A stretch of DNA of 64,000 nt, from the NCBI GenBank assembly GCA_014649575.1, contig BMTH01000001.1:372001-436000 (forward strand), read 5' to 3'. Below are positions 25,181 to 33,741 of the stretch, piece by piece. Source of the stretch: Streptomyces griseoincarnatus. GTDB taxonomy: Bacteria; Actinomycetota; Actinomycetes; Streptomycetales; Streptomycetaceae. The notes under the pieces were generated by a model. The model ran no database searches. It was not told the DNA's origin and saw only the letters and a program-made list of their open reading frames with translations. Position numbers and translations under genes: made by a program. How positions within the stretch are numbered: position 1 is the stretch's first letter; every line of letters starts with the position of its first letter.

Positions 25181-25914
25181 GCGTCACCCCCGAGCTCGGA
25201 CAGGTCCGCGACGACCGTGTCGGCGCCGTGCGCGTACAGGGCCTCGGCCTGTCCGACGCGGTCGACGCCGACGACGTACCCGAACTTTCCGGCGCGTCCG
25301 GCGTCCATCCCGGCCAGCGCGTCCTCGAACACCGCGGCCCGCGCGGGCTCCACGCCCAGCTCGGCGGCGGCGGCCAGGAAGGTGTCGGGCGCGGGCTTGC
25401 CCGGCATGCCCCGCCCGGCGGCGACCACCCCGTCGATCCGTACGTCGAAGAGGTCCTCGGCGTCGATGGAGCGCAGCACGTCACGGCAGTTGGCGCTGGA
25501 CGAGACGATCGCGGTGCGCAGACCGCGGGCACGGACGGCGTGCAGATACGCCAGGGTGCTGTCGTAGGGCTCCACGCCGTCGGTGCGGATCCTGGCGAGC
25601 AGCAGTTCGTTCTTGCGGTTGCCCAGCCCGTGCACGGTGGCGGCGGCCGGCGGGTCGTCAGGGCCGCCCGCGGGCAGCTCGATGCCGCGGGAGGCGAGGA
25701 AGGTGCGCACCCCGTCGGCGCGCGGCCTGCCGTCCACGTACGCGTCGTAGTCGGCGGCGGTGAAGGGCGCGAAGCCCTCGCCGTCCCGCTCGCGCAGGAA
25801 GGCGTCGAACATCTCCTTCCACGCGGCGGCGTGTACCACGGCCGTCCTCGTGACCACGCCGTCGAGGTCGAAGAGGCACGCCTCGATGTCTTCGGGCAGA
25901 CCCAGATCCGTCAT
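25177..25914 (-). CDS. Beta-phosphoglucomutase family HAD hydrolase
   Basis: 245 residues from ATG 25914. HAD motif [11 protein letters not shown] has nucleophile Asp16 and acid/base Asp18; motif II is IVSSSANC; motif III includes the Lys of GMPGKPAPD; motif IV is [12 protein letters not shown]. The helical cap (about 25-105) fits the beta-PGM class. Expected reaction: beta-glucose 1-phosphate to glucose 6-phosphate, feeding the product of the coupled GH65 phosphorylase into glycolysis. It is the first gene of the pair; the start region has only a weak SD. It is divergent from the P-loop kinase gene, with 92 bp between starts. Confidence 0.9.
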   Translation of the reverse strand: MTDLGLPEDIEACLFDLDGVVTRTAVVHAAAWKEMFDAFLRERDGEGFAPFTAADYDAYVDGRPRADGVRTFLASRGIELPAGGPDDPPAAATVHGLGNRKNELLLARIRTDGVEPYDSTLAYLHAVRARGLRTAIVSSSANCRDVLRSIDAEDLFDVRIDGVVAAGRGMPGKPAPDTFLAAAAELGVEPARAAVFEDALAGMDAGRAGKFGYVVGVDRVGQAEALYAHGADTVVADLSELGGDA

Positions 25915-26006
25915 ACCGTCACGGTTCCCCGTACGGGCCGGGACAGAGAGTGAGGCGGGCCACACGGGTGGCGGGGTGCGGCTTCCCGGGTGACACACTC
26001 TGCCCT

Positions 26007-26654
26007 GTGGCGCTGACCTTCGACGACCTCCTCCGCCGCGCCCGCTCCCTTTCCCGGGACGGGCGGCGCGCGATCCTCGGCATCGCCGGAAGCCCCGGCG
26101 CGGGCAAGTCCACGCTCGCGGAACGCCTGGTCCGCGAGCTGAACGGCACGGGCGAGCCGTGGGTGGCGTACGTCCCCATGGACGGCTTCCACCTGGCCGA
26201 CGCGGAGCTGGAGCGGCTGGGCCGCCGGGACCGCAAGGGTGCCCCCGACACCTTCGACGCGGCCGGGTACGCGGCGCTGCTGCGACGGTTGCGGGACGAG
26301 TCCGAGGCGGGCGAGGTGGTGTACGCCCCCGCCTTCGAACGTGAGCTGGAGCAGCCGCTGGCCGGGGCGGTCCCCGTGCCCCCGGCCGCGCGGCTCGTGG
26401 TCACGGAGGGCAACTACCTGCTGCTCGGCACCGGGGCGTGGACGCGGGTGCGCACGCTGCTGGACGAGGTGTGGTTCTGCGCGGCGGACGAGGAGCGGCG
26501 GGTGCGTCGGCTGATCGCCCGTCACGAACGGTTCGGCAAGTCGCACGAGGAGGCGGTCGCCTGGGTGGAGCGCTCCGACGAGCGCAACGCCGCCCTGGTG
26601 GCGGCGACCCGTGGCCGCGCGGACCTGGTGGTGCCGGTGGAGGAACTGGCCTGA
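26007..26654 (+). CDS. P-loop nucleoside/sugar kinase-like protein (panK/uridine kinase fold)
   Basis: 215 residues from GTG 26007. Walker A is [17 protein letters not shown]. An acidic segment [13 protein letters not shown] follows, as in pantothenate/uridine kinase-fold proteins, then the substrate-region segment [12 protein letters not shown] and [11 protein letters not shown] (Walker B-like). Proteins of this kind (YggC-like) are often annotated as nucleoside or nucleotide kinases and sit with sugar genes; the phosphate acceptor is unknown. No good SD is seen. It is divergent from the beta-PGM gene and 100 bp upstream of a GT-C gene on the same strand. Confidence 0.8.
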   Translation: MALTFDDLLRRARSLSRDGRRAILGIAGSPGAGKSTLAERLVRELNGTGEPWVAYVPMDGFHLADAELERLGRRDRKGAPDTFDAAGYAALLRRLRDESEAGEVVYAPAFERELEQPLAGAVPVPPAARLVVTEGNYLLLGTGAWTRVRTLLDEVWFCAADEERRVRRLIARHERFGKSHEEAVAWVERSDERNAALVAATRGRADLVVPVEELA

Positions 26655-26754
26655 CGGCGCGGCGCGCTGGGGCAACTGGCCGGGTGAGGAACGTGCTTGG
26701 CGGAATCGGCACGGTGGCGCACGCCGGGGGCGCGTCGGTGCCAGAGTGGGGCGC

Positions 26755-28359
26755 ATGAGGCGTCAGGTGATGGTGTGGGCACGGAGGTGGGGGGTGCCCG
26801 CACTGGTCGTCGTGCTGCTGGGGCAGATGGCCGTGGCGATGGTCACGACCGCCCTGCGGCAGACGCCGACGATCGACGAACCCGTCTACGTGGGAACGGC
26901 CGCGGTCTACCTGGACGAGCACAGCCTCCGCTTCAATCCCGAGCATCCGCCGCTCGGCAAGTTGGTGATCGCCGCCGGAGTACTGGTCGCCGACGCTCGC
27001 CTGGAGTCCGGGTTCGGCGGCGACCAGACGGAGTTGGGGCGTCGGCTGCTGTACGAGTCTGGCAACGATCCGTGGCGCGTGATGTTCTGGGCGCGCCTGC
27101 CGGTGATCGTGCTGACGCTCGCGTTCGGACTGGTGGTGTTCGCGTTCGCGCGCGAACTGGCGGGTCGGGCGGGCGCGTTGACGGCGCTCGCGCTCTACTG
27201 CCTCTCCCCCGACGTGATCGCGCACGGCTCACTGGCCACGCTGGACGTTCCGGCCGCCGGTCTCGTGCTGACGTCGGCGTGGCTGCTGTGGCGGGCCCGG
27301 ACACGGCCGCGCCTGTACGTGCCGCCGGCCGGCGGTGCGTTCGGGGCGGCGCTGGCCACGAAGATGAGCGTGCTGCCCGCGCTGCCGGTGCTGGTGGTCG
27401 TCGCGGCGGTGTCGGTGTGGTGTGCCGGACCACGCCGGGTGACGCGGGCGGTCGCCGGGGCCACGGTGTTCGCGCTGACCGCGTGCGCCGCCGTGTGGGC
27501 GGCGTACCTGGCCGTCGATCCCCGGCTGCGGTGGGGGCCGCCGCAGCACATCCCCGCGGTCGGCGGACTGCGCGGCCTCGCCGTCCAGCTGCTGCCGCTG
27601 CCCGAGCCGTTCCGGGACGGCATGCGGCTTCAGTTCGGCCTGGAGAACCGGCCCTGGCAGGGCTTCCTCTTCGGGGAGCTGTACACGGGGTCGCTCTGGT
27701 ACTACCTGCCGGTCGCGCTGCTGGTGAAGACGCCGCTGGGCGCGCTGGCGCTGTGGGCGGCGGGCGCGGTGACGGTGACTGCCCTGCGCCCGCTGCGGCC
27801 CGCGGTGCCGTATCTGCTGGCGGCGCCCGCGGTGCTGCTCGCCGCGGCCATGTACGGGTCGCGGGACTTCGGCACCCGGTACGCGGTGTTCCTGCCGATG
27901 TTCCTCGCGGTGGCCGCCGGGTGCGTGGTGCTCGTGCGGTGGCGGTGGGCCCCGGTGGTGACGGGCGCGCTGGTGGCGTTCGTCGCCGTCAGTTCGCTGC
28001 GGACGTTCCCCTTCTATCTGCCGTACTCCAACGAGGCGTTCGGCGGTCCGGAGCGGACCCGGTACCGGCTCCACGACTCCAACGTCGACTGGGGCCAGGA
28101 CCTCGGCCGGCTCGCCGACCGGCTGCACGAGCGGTACCGGGGCGAGCGGATCTGGCTGGTGTACAAGGGCGCGGGCGTGCCCGCGTACTACGGGATCGAC
28201 GCCCGCGATCCGCGCCGGGTACCGCCCGACATGGTGCACGGGGTGCTGGTGGTGTCGGACTCGGCGGCGGCCAAGGCGACCGGGCGGCTGGCCGAACTCG
28301 TCGCCGGCAGCACGCGGATCGACCAGGTGGGGCACTCGATCACGATCTACCGGAGGTGA
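26755..28359 (+). CDS. GT39/ArnT-like polytopic glycosyltransferase
   Basis: 534 residues from ATG 26755. Around eleven membrane helices (about 13-35 through 425). The first external loop carries TPTIDEPVYVGTAAVYLDEH with the catalytic-type Asp-Glu pair, followed by FNPEHPPLGK, as in protein O-mannosyltransferase/ArnT-like (PMT_2) enzymes. A soluble region of about 100 residues with NVDWGQDLGRL follows the last helix, a feature of one actinobacterial PMT_2 subgroup. Likely transfers a sugar from a polyprenyl-phosphate donor to a surface acceptor. A terminator overlaps its stop. Confidence 0.85.
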   Translation: MRRQVMVWARRWGVPALVVVLLGQMAVAMVTTALRQTPTIDEPVYVGTAAVYLDEHSLRFNPEHPPLGKLVIAAGVLVADARLESGFGGDQTELGRRLLYESGNDPWRVMFWARLPVIVLTLAFGLVVFAFARELAGRAGALTALALYCLSPDVIAHGSLATLDVPAAGLVLTSAWLLWRARTRPRLYVPPAGGAFGAALATKMSVLPALPVLVVVAAVSVWCAGPRRVTRAVAGATVFALTACAAVWAAYLAVDPRLRWGPPQHIPAVGGLRGLAVQLLPLPEPFRDGMRLQFGLENRPWQGFLFGELYTGSLWYYLPVALLVKTPLGALALWAAGAVTVTALRPLRPAVPYLLAAPAVLLAAAMYGSRDFGTRYAVFLPMFLAVAAGCVVLVRWRWAPVVTGALVAFVAVSSLRTFPFYLPYSNEAFGGPERTRYRLHDSNVDWGQDLGRLADRLHERYRGERIWLVYKGAGVPAYYGIDARDPRRVPPDMVHGVLVVSDSAAAKATGRLAELVAGSTRIDQVGHSITIYRR

Positions 28360-28378
28360 GCCGGCCGCACCGGCTCAC
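28356..28378. terminator. Bidirectional hairpin terminator
   Basis: 9-bp perfect stem (28356-28364 with 28370-28378), 5-nt loop, overlapping the stop of the 26755 gene and facing the convergent DUF3662 gene. Confidence 0.65.
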
Positions 28379-28387
28379 GCTCGTACG

Positions 28388-28801
28388 TCAGCCGTCGACC
28401 GGCTGGGCCGCGCGCCGGAAGCCGACCGCGCTCACGTGCCGCATCACCGTACTGGCCACGCGGTAGCGGCCGTTGGGCACCTCGGCGGAGCGGCGGACGT
28501 GCACGGTGAGCGGGCCCGCCCACTCGTAGCCCTTGCGGGCGGCGTGCCGGGCCAGCCGGTCGGTGAGCACCTGGCCCACGCTGTCGCCGCGCCGGGTCAG
28601 CTCCTCGTGGACGGGAGCGGACAGTTCCACGTCGTAGGCGTTGGGGACCATCACCCTTCCCGCGTGGCACACCACCGCGTTGCTGTCGCACTCGCGCCGC
28701 AGGGCGTCGACGAGTTCGAGCGGATCACGCCCGGACATCCGCGCCCGGAGGGCCTCCCATCGGTTCTCCAGTGCCGTTTCCAGCGCGCTGAGTGCGCTCA
28801 T
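28388..28801 (-). CDS. Stand-alone DUF3662 (FhaA N-terminal domain) protein
   Basis: 137 residues, from ATG 28801. It matches the N-terminal domain of FhaA: LETALENRWEALRARM, the DALRRECDSNAVVCHAGRVM region, VPNAYDVELS, and a final strand. In FhaA this domain precedes a long linker and an FHA phosphothreonine-binding domain and links Ser/Thr kinase signalling to cell-wall synthesis. Here no FHA domain is present and the protein ends after DUF3662, so it is not simply truncated by a frameshift that I can see. It may act as an independent adaptor or a competitor of FhaA. Confidence 0.85.
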   Translation of the reverse strand: MSALSALETALENRWEALRARMSGRDPLELVDALRRECDSNAVVCHAGRVMVPNAYDVELSAPVHEELTRRGDSVGQVLTDRLARHAARKGYEWAGPLTVHVRRSAEVPNGRYRVASTVMRHVSAVGFRRAAQPVDG

Positions 28802-28922
28802 GCTGTCACCTGCCGAAAATGCGGTCGCGTCGGGACGTGGGCGGGTGGTGCGGCGGACATGGCGTTCGGACCAGGCCGCGCGGCCGGGGAACGGCCCCGC
28901 GGCATGGTCCGAAGGTCAGGTC

Positions 28923-29084
28923 CTACCGCTCCTCGTAGTCGTCGGGCTTGATCTCGGCCTCCTCCAGCGCCTCGCGCATGGTCCGGCCGGTGCCGCCCTG
29001 CGCCTGCGCGTCACCCTCGCGCCGCGACTCGAGGGTCTCGTCGGTGTCGTGCGTCTTCGGCCGGTTCTCCTCGGGGACGGTCAT
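28923..29084 (-). CDS. Small acidic hypothetical protein (53 aa)
   Basis: 53 residues from ATG 29084 with GAGGAG upstream. Mostly charged (MTVPEENRPKTHDTDETLES, later REALEEAEIKPDDYEER); no hydrophobic core, probably disordered with a C-terminal helix. Coding is supported by the SD and strong G/C bias at third positions. I do not recognise the family. It lies 121 bp upstream of the DUF3662 gene on the same strand and may share its transcript. Confidence 0.65.
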   Translation of the reverse strand: MTVPEENRPKTHDTDETLESRREGDAQAQGGTGRTMREALEEAEIKPDDYEER

Positions 29085-29369
29085 GTCCGCGGTGCTCCTC
29101 GTCTTGCAGGGGGGTTGCGATGTCGCTGCGCGGCTGTGGCGGCGATCCGTGGTGGCACGGTGTCGCCGTGCGGCGCTGAGATGCCGGGTTCCCTGAGCGG
29201 GCGGGGATATCCCCCGTGAGTCGGGGGCGGTCTTCGCCGTGCGCTTCCGGGCGGCGGCGTGCCGGGCGCCGGCGGTCCGTTCCGTGGCCGGTCCCCGTCG
29301 GTGACCGCGCTGGTGGAGCGAGGGGTTGGGCTATGTTGAACCCTCGTGGGAGACAAGGGAGGCGCACCG

Positions 29370-30296
29370 GTGCCATCGCCGCAGCAGGCACGCGCACAGG
29401 CATCCGCGATCACCTCGGCCAAGGCGGGTCAGGAGCCGGAGCCGTCCCCCACGGCCCAGCTCCGCGCCCTCTTCGACCGGCCCCGGCTCTCCCCCGGCCA
29501 GCGGCGCATCGCGCAGTACCTGATCGAGCACATCACCGAGGCCGCGTTCCTGTCCATCACCGATCTCGCGGACCGGGTCGGGGTGAGCCAGCCCTCGGTG
29601 ACCCGGTTCGCGTCCGCGGTCGGTTTCAGCGGCTACCCGGCGCTGCGGGAGAAGCTCCAGTCGATCACCCTCGGCACCCGGCCGGGCGCCGGCGCCGGTC
29701 CGGCCGAGGAGTTCCGGGGCAACGAACTGCAGGCGGCGGTCGACGCCGAGATCGAGAACCTGGAGAACCTGCGCCGCGACCTCGCCGACACCGACCGCGT
29801 CATCGAGGTGGGCCGCGCCCTGTCCGCCTCCACCCCGCTCACCGTGCTGGGCCTGCGCATCTCCGTGTCGCTCGCCGAGTACTTCGCGTACGCCGCCCGG
29901 CGTATCCACCCGGACGTACGGCTGGTGACCCTCGGCGGCAGCGTGGCGTACGACGCGCTGCTGCAGTCGCGGGAAGCGGGCGGGACGTGGGTGCTGGCGT
30001 TCTCCATGCCCCGGCACGCCCAGGAGACGCTGACGGCGGTGCGGGTGGCGCGCAGCGCCGGGCTGAAGGTCGCGCTGATCACGGACCTGGCGCTGGGGCC
30101 GCTCGTCGACGAGGCGGACGTCACCTTCGCCACCGGCACCGGCTCCCGCCTGGTCTTCGACTCGTACGCGGCGCCCGGCGTGATGTGCGCGGCGCTGCTG
30201 CAGGCCATGACGGACGCCGACCCGGAACGCACGCAGGCCCGGCTGGAGGACTACGAGCAGGTCGCCGACGAGCACCACTTCTTCCTCCGGGACTGA
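29370..30296 (+). CDS. MurR/RpiR family transcriptional regulator
   Basis: 308 residues. GTG 29370 is chosen because AGGGAGG lies 7 nt upstream; a GTG at 29346 is 8 nt after a TATGTT hexamer and could be a leaderless start. N-terminal RpiR HTH (about 30-105: LSPGQRRIAQYLIEHITEAA, then ITDLADRVGVSQPSVTRFAS) and C-terminal SIS phosphosugar-binding domain (about 135-280). Such proteins respond to sugar phosphates. No sugar operon is directly adjacent; the GH65/beta-PGM genes 4 kb away are a possible but unproven target. Confidence 0.92.
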   Translation: MPSPQQARAQASAITSAKAGQEPEPSPTAQLRALFDRPRLSPGQRRIAQYLIEHITEAAFLSITDLADRVGVSQPSVTRFASAVGFSGYPALREKLQSITLGTRPGAGAGPAEEFRGNELQAAVDAEIENLENLRRDLADTDRVIEVGRALSASTPLTVLGLRISVSLAEYFAYAARRIHPDVRLVTLGGSVAYDALLQSREAGGTWVLAFSMPRHAQETLTAVRVARSAGLKVALITDLALGPLVDEADVTFATGTGSRLVFDSYAAPGVMCAALLQAMTDADPERTQARLEDYEQVADEHHFFLRD

Positions 30297-30387
30297 GTCC
30301 CGCGCCTCGGCCCCCGCCTTCGGAAACCGCGCTGCCGGTTACCGCCGGTTCGTGGCCTCTCGCGGGGCATCGCGCACTTTGAATAAG

Positions 30388-30437
30388 GCATGAATGTTTT
30401 CATGCGTCTTGCCAAGCAGACGGCATATATAAATACT
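30388..30437 (+). promoter_or_regulatory. AT-rich promoter with adjoining palindrome
   Basis: GCATGAA-4-TTCATGC palindrome (30388-30405) ends 3 bp before a TTGCCA -35 (30409-30414); AATACT lies 17 bp further (30432-30437). The palindrome contains the 12-mer ATGAATGTTTTC shared with 14044-14055. It is well placed to control transcription towards 30739. Confidence 0.6.
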
Positions 30438-30626
30438 GCTCACGGATCGCGGCCCGGCCGCTCCGGACCGCGCTCCACTCGTCGCACCCGCCCGCCCGGA
30501 AAGGCCGAAGGGCCCGCCACGCGCCGCACCCATGTGTCGCCGCGGCCACCCGCACGGTTCCCTCCCGGCACCCGCACGAACACCCGGGGCCGTCGGTCTC
30601 CACCCGCTCCGGCGGCCAGGGTGTTC

Positions 30627-30689
30627 GGCCGGGCTTCCCCTGCCCGGCCAACCGTGGCGGTCCCGGTCATCCCCTAGACCGGGACCGCC
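30627..30689 (+). terminator. Two successive hairpins (attenuator or sRNA terminator)
   Basis: Stem 1: 8 bp (30627-30634 with 30642-30649), 7-nt loop. Stem 2: 12 bp (30656-30667 with 30678-30689), 10-nt loop. They lie about 200 bp downstream of the promoter at 30409-30437 and 50 bp before the next start codon. Confidence 0.5.
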
Positions 30690-30738
30690 CCACCCCGTCG
30701 CCCGTGCCGGCGACGCCGTACACCCGGAAGCGAAGATC

Positions 30739-31107
30739 ATGCCTCTGACGTCCACTCGCCTCGGACCCGACTGGCCCCGCCAGGTGAAGACCCCCGGGAG
30801 CTACGACTGGGAACGGTCGGCCGCCAAGTGGCTGCGCGAGCTGGTCCCGGCGCGCTACGCGAGCTACCCGGCGTTCGTCCGGCACCCCGTACTGCTGGCC
30901 CGTCACGCCCAGATCCAGGTCGAGCACGAGATACGGGTGGCGCGCACCGCGCTGCAGACCGCCCGCGCGGACCTGCCCCGCCTCGGCCTGCACGAGGGCG
31001 CCATCGAGCACACGATCAAGCTGTACGCGGCCGAGCTGACGCAGCTCCAGCACATCGCGCGGAGCGTGCGGGCGGTCACCCAGGCGCTGGGCGAGAGCGC
31101 CCGCTGA
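30739..31107 (+). CDS. Hypothetical helical protein
   Basis: 122 residues from ATG 30739; GGAAG lies upstream. The N-terminal 50 residues contain KTPGSYDWERSAAKWLREL and a YPAFVRHPVLLARHA segment; residues about 55-120 form long amphipathic helices suggesting a helical hairpin or coiled-coil. I recognise no family. It may be expressed through a long leader from the AT-rich promoter at 30409, with the hairpins in between controlling read-through. Confidence 0.65.
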   Translation: MPLTSTRLGPDWPRQVKTPGSYDWERSAAKWLRELVPARYASYPAFVRHPVLLARHAQIQVEHEIRVARTALQTARADLPRLGLHEGAIEHTIKLYAAELTQLQHIARSVRAVTQALGESAR

Positions 31108-31318
31108 CCCGGCCCGGCCGCCGCGCTCCCGCGCCCCCGGTGCGCGGAGCGCGCGGGGCCCGCACACCCCGCGTCGGGGCCTGCCCGACCTGGTCCGCCC
31201 CGTACGGCGGGCACCGGTCCCGCGCGGGCGCGTCCGTACCGCCGCGGCCCGGCCCGGAGCGGGAGTCGAAGCGAACAAGCCGGTCAACGAATACACGCAG
31301 GTGTGCCATGCTCGGTGC

Positions 31319-33715
31319 GTGAAGAGCGATCCCGGTGTCCCGGTCGAGTCCGGCACGTTCCCGGACGTGGTGGAACTGGCCAGGGTCGTCGCCCGGCAGC
31401 GGGCCGAGATGGACCGGCTGCGCGAACAGGCCGCCACGTCGGTCGTCATGGAGCGTGCCAAGGGCGTCGTGATGGCCCTGGACGGCTCCAGTGCCGACGC
31501 CGCCGAGGAGATCCTGCACGCGCGCGCCAAGGCCGCCCGCCGTACCCCGCTGGAGGAGTGCTGGATCACCCTGGGCGAGCTGACGCCCGTCCCCCCGTGC
31601 GACGAGGCGTCCACGCCCCGCCCGCAGGGGGACGACGGATCCGCGAAGGCCACGACGGACGCGCCGGAGCCCTTCTCCGCACCCGACGACGTCGCCGACG
31701 CCCTGAGCCGCCTCGGCCGCGCCCTGGTCCACGTGGACACGCACCAGGCCCTCGCCCGGTGCCTGCTGGACCATCTCGCCCCGGACTTGGACGCGGAGTC
31801 CGTGATGATCTACGTCCGCCGGTCCGGCGGCGGTCTGGAGCTCGCCGGGCACGCCGGCATCGACGACGGGCTGGCGGCCCGCTGGCGTCTGGTCCCCCCG
31901 TTCAGCGGGGTGGCCGTCGTGGAGGCCCTACGCTCCGGTGAACCCTGCTGGCTGGAGGACTTCGCCCGGGACAGCACGCGCTACATGCTGATCGGTGAGC
32001 CGCCCGAGCGGTGGCAGTCCCGGGTCTGGCTGCCCCTGCGCGGCGGGGACGGCTCCGAGGTGTGCATCGGCGTGCTGCGCGGACGCCCGGGCGTCTTCGC
32101 ACCGCGCGAACGCGCGCATCTGCGGGGCGTCGCCCGGCTGTGCGCGGGACGCGTGCGCAGCTTCACCTCCGCCGCGGTGCCGGTCCCCGAGGGCGAGGCG
32201 GACGCCGTCCAGTCGTTGTTCGCGGCGCTCCCCGTCCCGGCGATGCTGCTGACGCCCGTCGTCTCGTCCTCCGGCGACGTGGAGGACTTCCGCGTCGACG
32301 CGGCCACCGCCCAGGCGGCCGACCTCCTCGGCGGCCCCTCCGGGAACCTGACGGGGCGGCGGCTGCGGGAGGTGCGGCCGGACCTCACGGACCTGCCGGT
32401 GTGGCAGGGCTGCCTGGACGCTCTGACGGGCGGCGGGCCGTACGACAGCGAGCCGTTCGCGCACCAGGAGACCGTGGACGGCGTCCTGGCGCTGGCCACC
32501 TACTCGGTGCGGGTGACCCGCCTGGAGGGCGCGCTGGTCGTCGCCTGGCTGCGGCACGCCTCCTCGGACAGGCAGGAGCAGCGGCTGGCGGAGCTGCAGC
32601 GGCTGGGCAGCATCGGCTGGGCCAACTGGAACCTGTCGCGGGACGAGGCGTCCTGGTCGGCGCAGGTCTTCGCGATCCTCGACCGGGACCCGGCGGACGG
32701 CCCGGTGCGGCTGGACGGCCTGCCCGGGCTCGCGCTGCCCGAGGACCGGGCAGCGCTGCGGTCCGCCGTCGAGACGCTGCTGCGCGAGGGCCTGCCGTTC
32801 GACGCGGCGTTCCGGATCCGCGGCGGGCACGGCGTACGGCATCTGCGGCTGGTCGCCGAGGTGGTGGCGGACGCCCACGGCACCCCCTTCGAGGTGCACG
32901 GGGTCGTGCAGGACCTGACCGCGCGGCGCCGGGCGGAACTGGCGCTGGTGGAGAGCGAGCGGGCGATCCTCACCCAGCACGACGTGCTCCAGTCGGAGCG
33001 GGTCCTGGTGGCCCGGCTGCAGCACGCGCTGCTGCCGCTGCCCGACAAGGTGATCGACCTGTCCGGGCTGCGCGTCGAGGTCGCGTACCTGCCCGCGCAG
33101 GCCGGCATCCACGTCGGCGGGGACTGGTTCAGCGCGGTCGAGCTGCCCGACGGGGACTCCCTGTTCGTCATCGGGGACGTGGCCGGTCACGGCGTGGACG
33201 CGGTCGCCACGATGGCGCAGCTGCGCTTCACCGCGAAGGGCATGGTCAGCACCGGCTCGTCGCTGACGGGCGCGCTGTCCCGGCTGAACTCGCTGCTGCT
33301 GCACACCCGGGACGCGCACGGCACCGCGACGATGGTCCTCGCCCGCTACCACGCGGCGGACCGCCGGCTGGTGTGGGCGCAGGCCGGCCACCCGCCGCCG
33401 CTGCTGCTGCGCGACGGCGAGGCGACGTACCTGCCCCGGCCCCCGGGCATGCTGCTGGGCGCGACCTCGGCCCCGTACTTCGAGGAGACCGAACACCACC
33501 TCGAACCGGGCGACCGGGTACTCCTCTACACCGACGGCCTGGTCGAACGCGCCCCGGAGAACATCGACGTGAGCCTCGCCCGCCTCGCCGAGGCGGCCGT
33601 GGCCCAGCCCGAGGACGCCCCCGGCTCCCTCAGCACCCTCCTGGACGTGATGCTGGAGGACGAACGGCGCGACGACGTGTGCGTGCTGGACATCCGGGTG
33701 CCGCGGGAGCCGTGA
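31319..33715 (+). CDS. ANTAR/GAF/PAS SpoIIE-type protein phosphatase
   Basis: 798 residues from GTG 31319 (a GTG at 31301 is also possible; neither has a clear SD). Residues about 38-87 (VVMERAKGVVMALDGSSADA onward) match an ANTAR RNA-binding domain. A GAF domain (about 120-280), a PAS domain (about 420-530) and a C-terminal PP2C/SpoIIE phosphatase (about 560-795) follow. The metal-binding motifs are VGGDWFSAVEL and VIGDVAGHGVDA, with a YTDGLVERAP segment later. Such proteins dephosphorylate anti-anti-sigma factors and so release stress sigma factors. Having an ANTAR module on a phosphatase is unusual. No anti-sigma gene is adjacent. Confidence 0.88.
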   Translation: MKSDPGVPVESGTFPDVVELARVVARQRAEMDRLREQAATSVVMERAKGVVMALDGSSADAAEEILHARAKAARRTPLEECWITLGELTPVPPCDEASTPRPQGDDGSAKATTDAPEPFSAPDDVADALSRLGRALVHVDTHQALARCLLDHLAPDLDAESVMIYVRRSGGGLELAGHAGIDDGLAARWRLVPPFSGVAVVEALRSGEPCWLEDFARDSTRYMLIGEPPERWQSRVWLPLRGGDGSEVCIGVLRGRPGVFAPRERAHLRGVARLCAGRVRSFTSAAVPVPEGEADAVQSLFAALPVPAMLLTPVVSSSGDVEDFRVDAATAQAADLLGGPSGNLTGRRLREVRPDLTDLPVWQGCLDALTGGGPYDSEPFAHQETVDGVLALATYSVRVTRLEGALVVAWLRHASSDRQEQRLAELQRLGSIGWANWNLSRDEASWSAQVFAILDRDPADGPVRLDGLPGLALPEDRAALRSAVETLLREGLPFDAAFRIRGGHGVRHLRLVAEVVADAHGTPFEVHGVVQDLTARRRAELALVESERAILTQHDVLQSERVLVARLQHALLPLPDKVIDLSGLRVEVAYLPAQAGIHVGGDWFSAVELPDGDSLFVIGDVAGHGVDAVATMAQLRFTAKGMVSTGSSLTGALSRLNSLLLHTRDAHGTATMVLARYHAADRRLVWAQAGHPPPLLLRDGEATYLPRPPGMLLGATSAPYFEETEHHLEPGDRVLLYTDGLVERAPENIDVSLARLAEAAVAQPEDAPGSLSTLLDVMLEDERRDDVCVLDIRVPREP

Positions 33716-33741
33716 CGGGCGGGCCGTACCGGCCCCCCGGC

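Larger units (their letters stand above)
30297..30738. other. 442-bp region with AT-rich promoter and two hairpins
   Basis: No convincing gene. It holds a palindrome (30388-30405), a good promoter match (TTGCCA 30409-30414, 17 bp, AATACT 30432-30437), and hairpins at 30627-30649 and 30656-30689 before the gene at 30739. It is either a long structured leader or a short independent RNA. Confidence 0.5.

Noticed and set aside
30390..30677. 95-codon plus-strand frame beginning MNVFMRLAKQTAYINTAHGS
   Set aside because: Its start lies within the palindrome and promoter, composition turns Arg/Pro-rich like non-coding frames, and it ends inside a hairpin.
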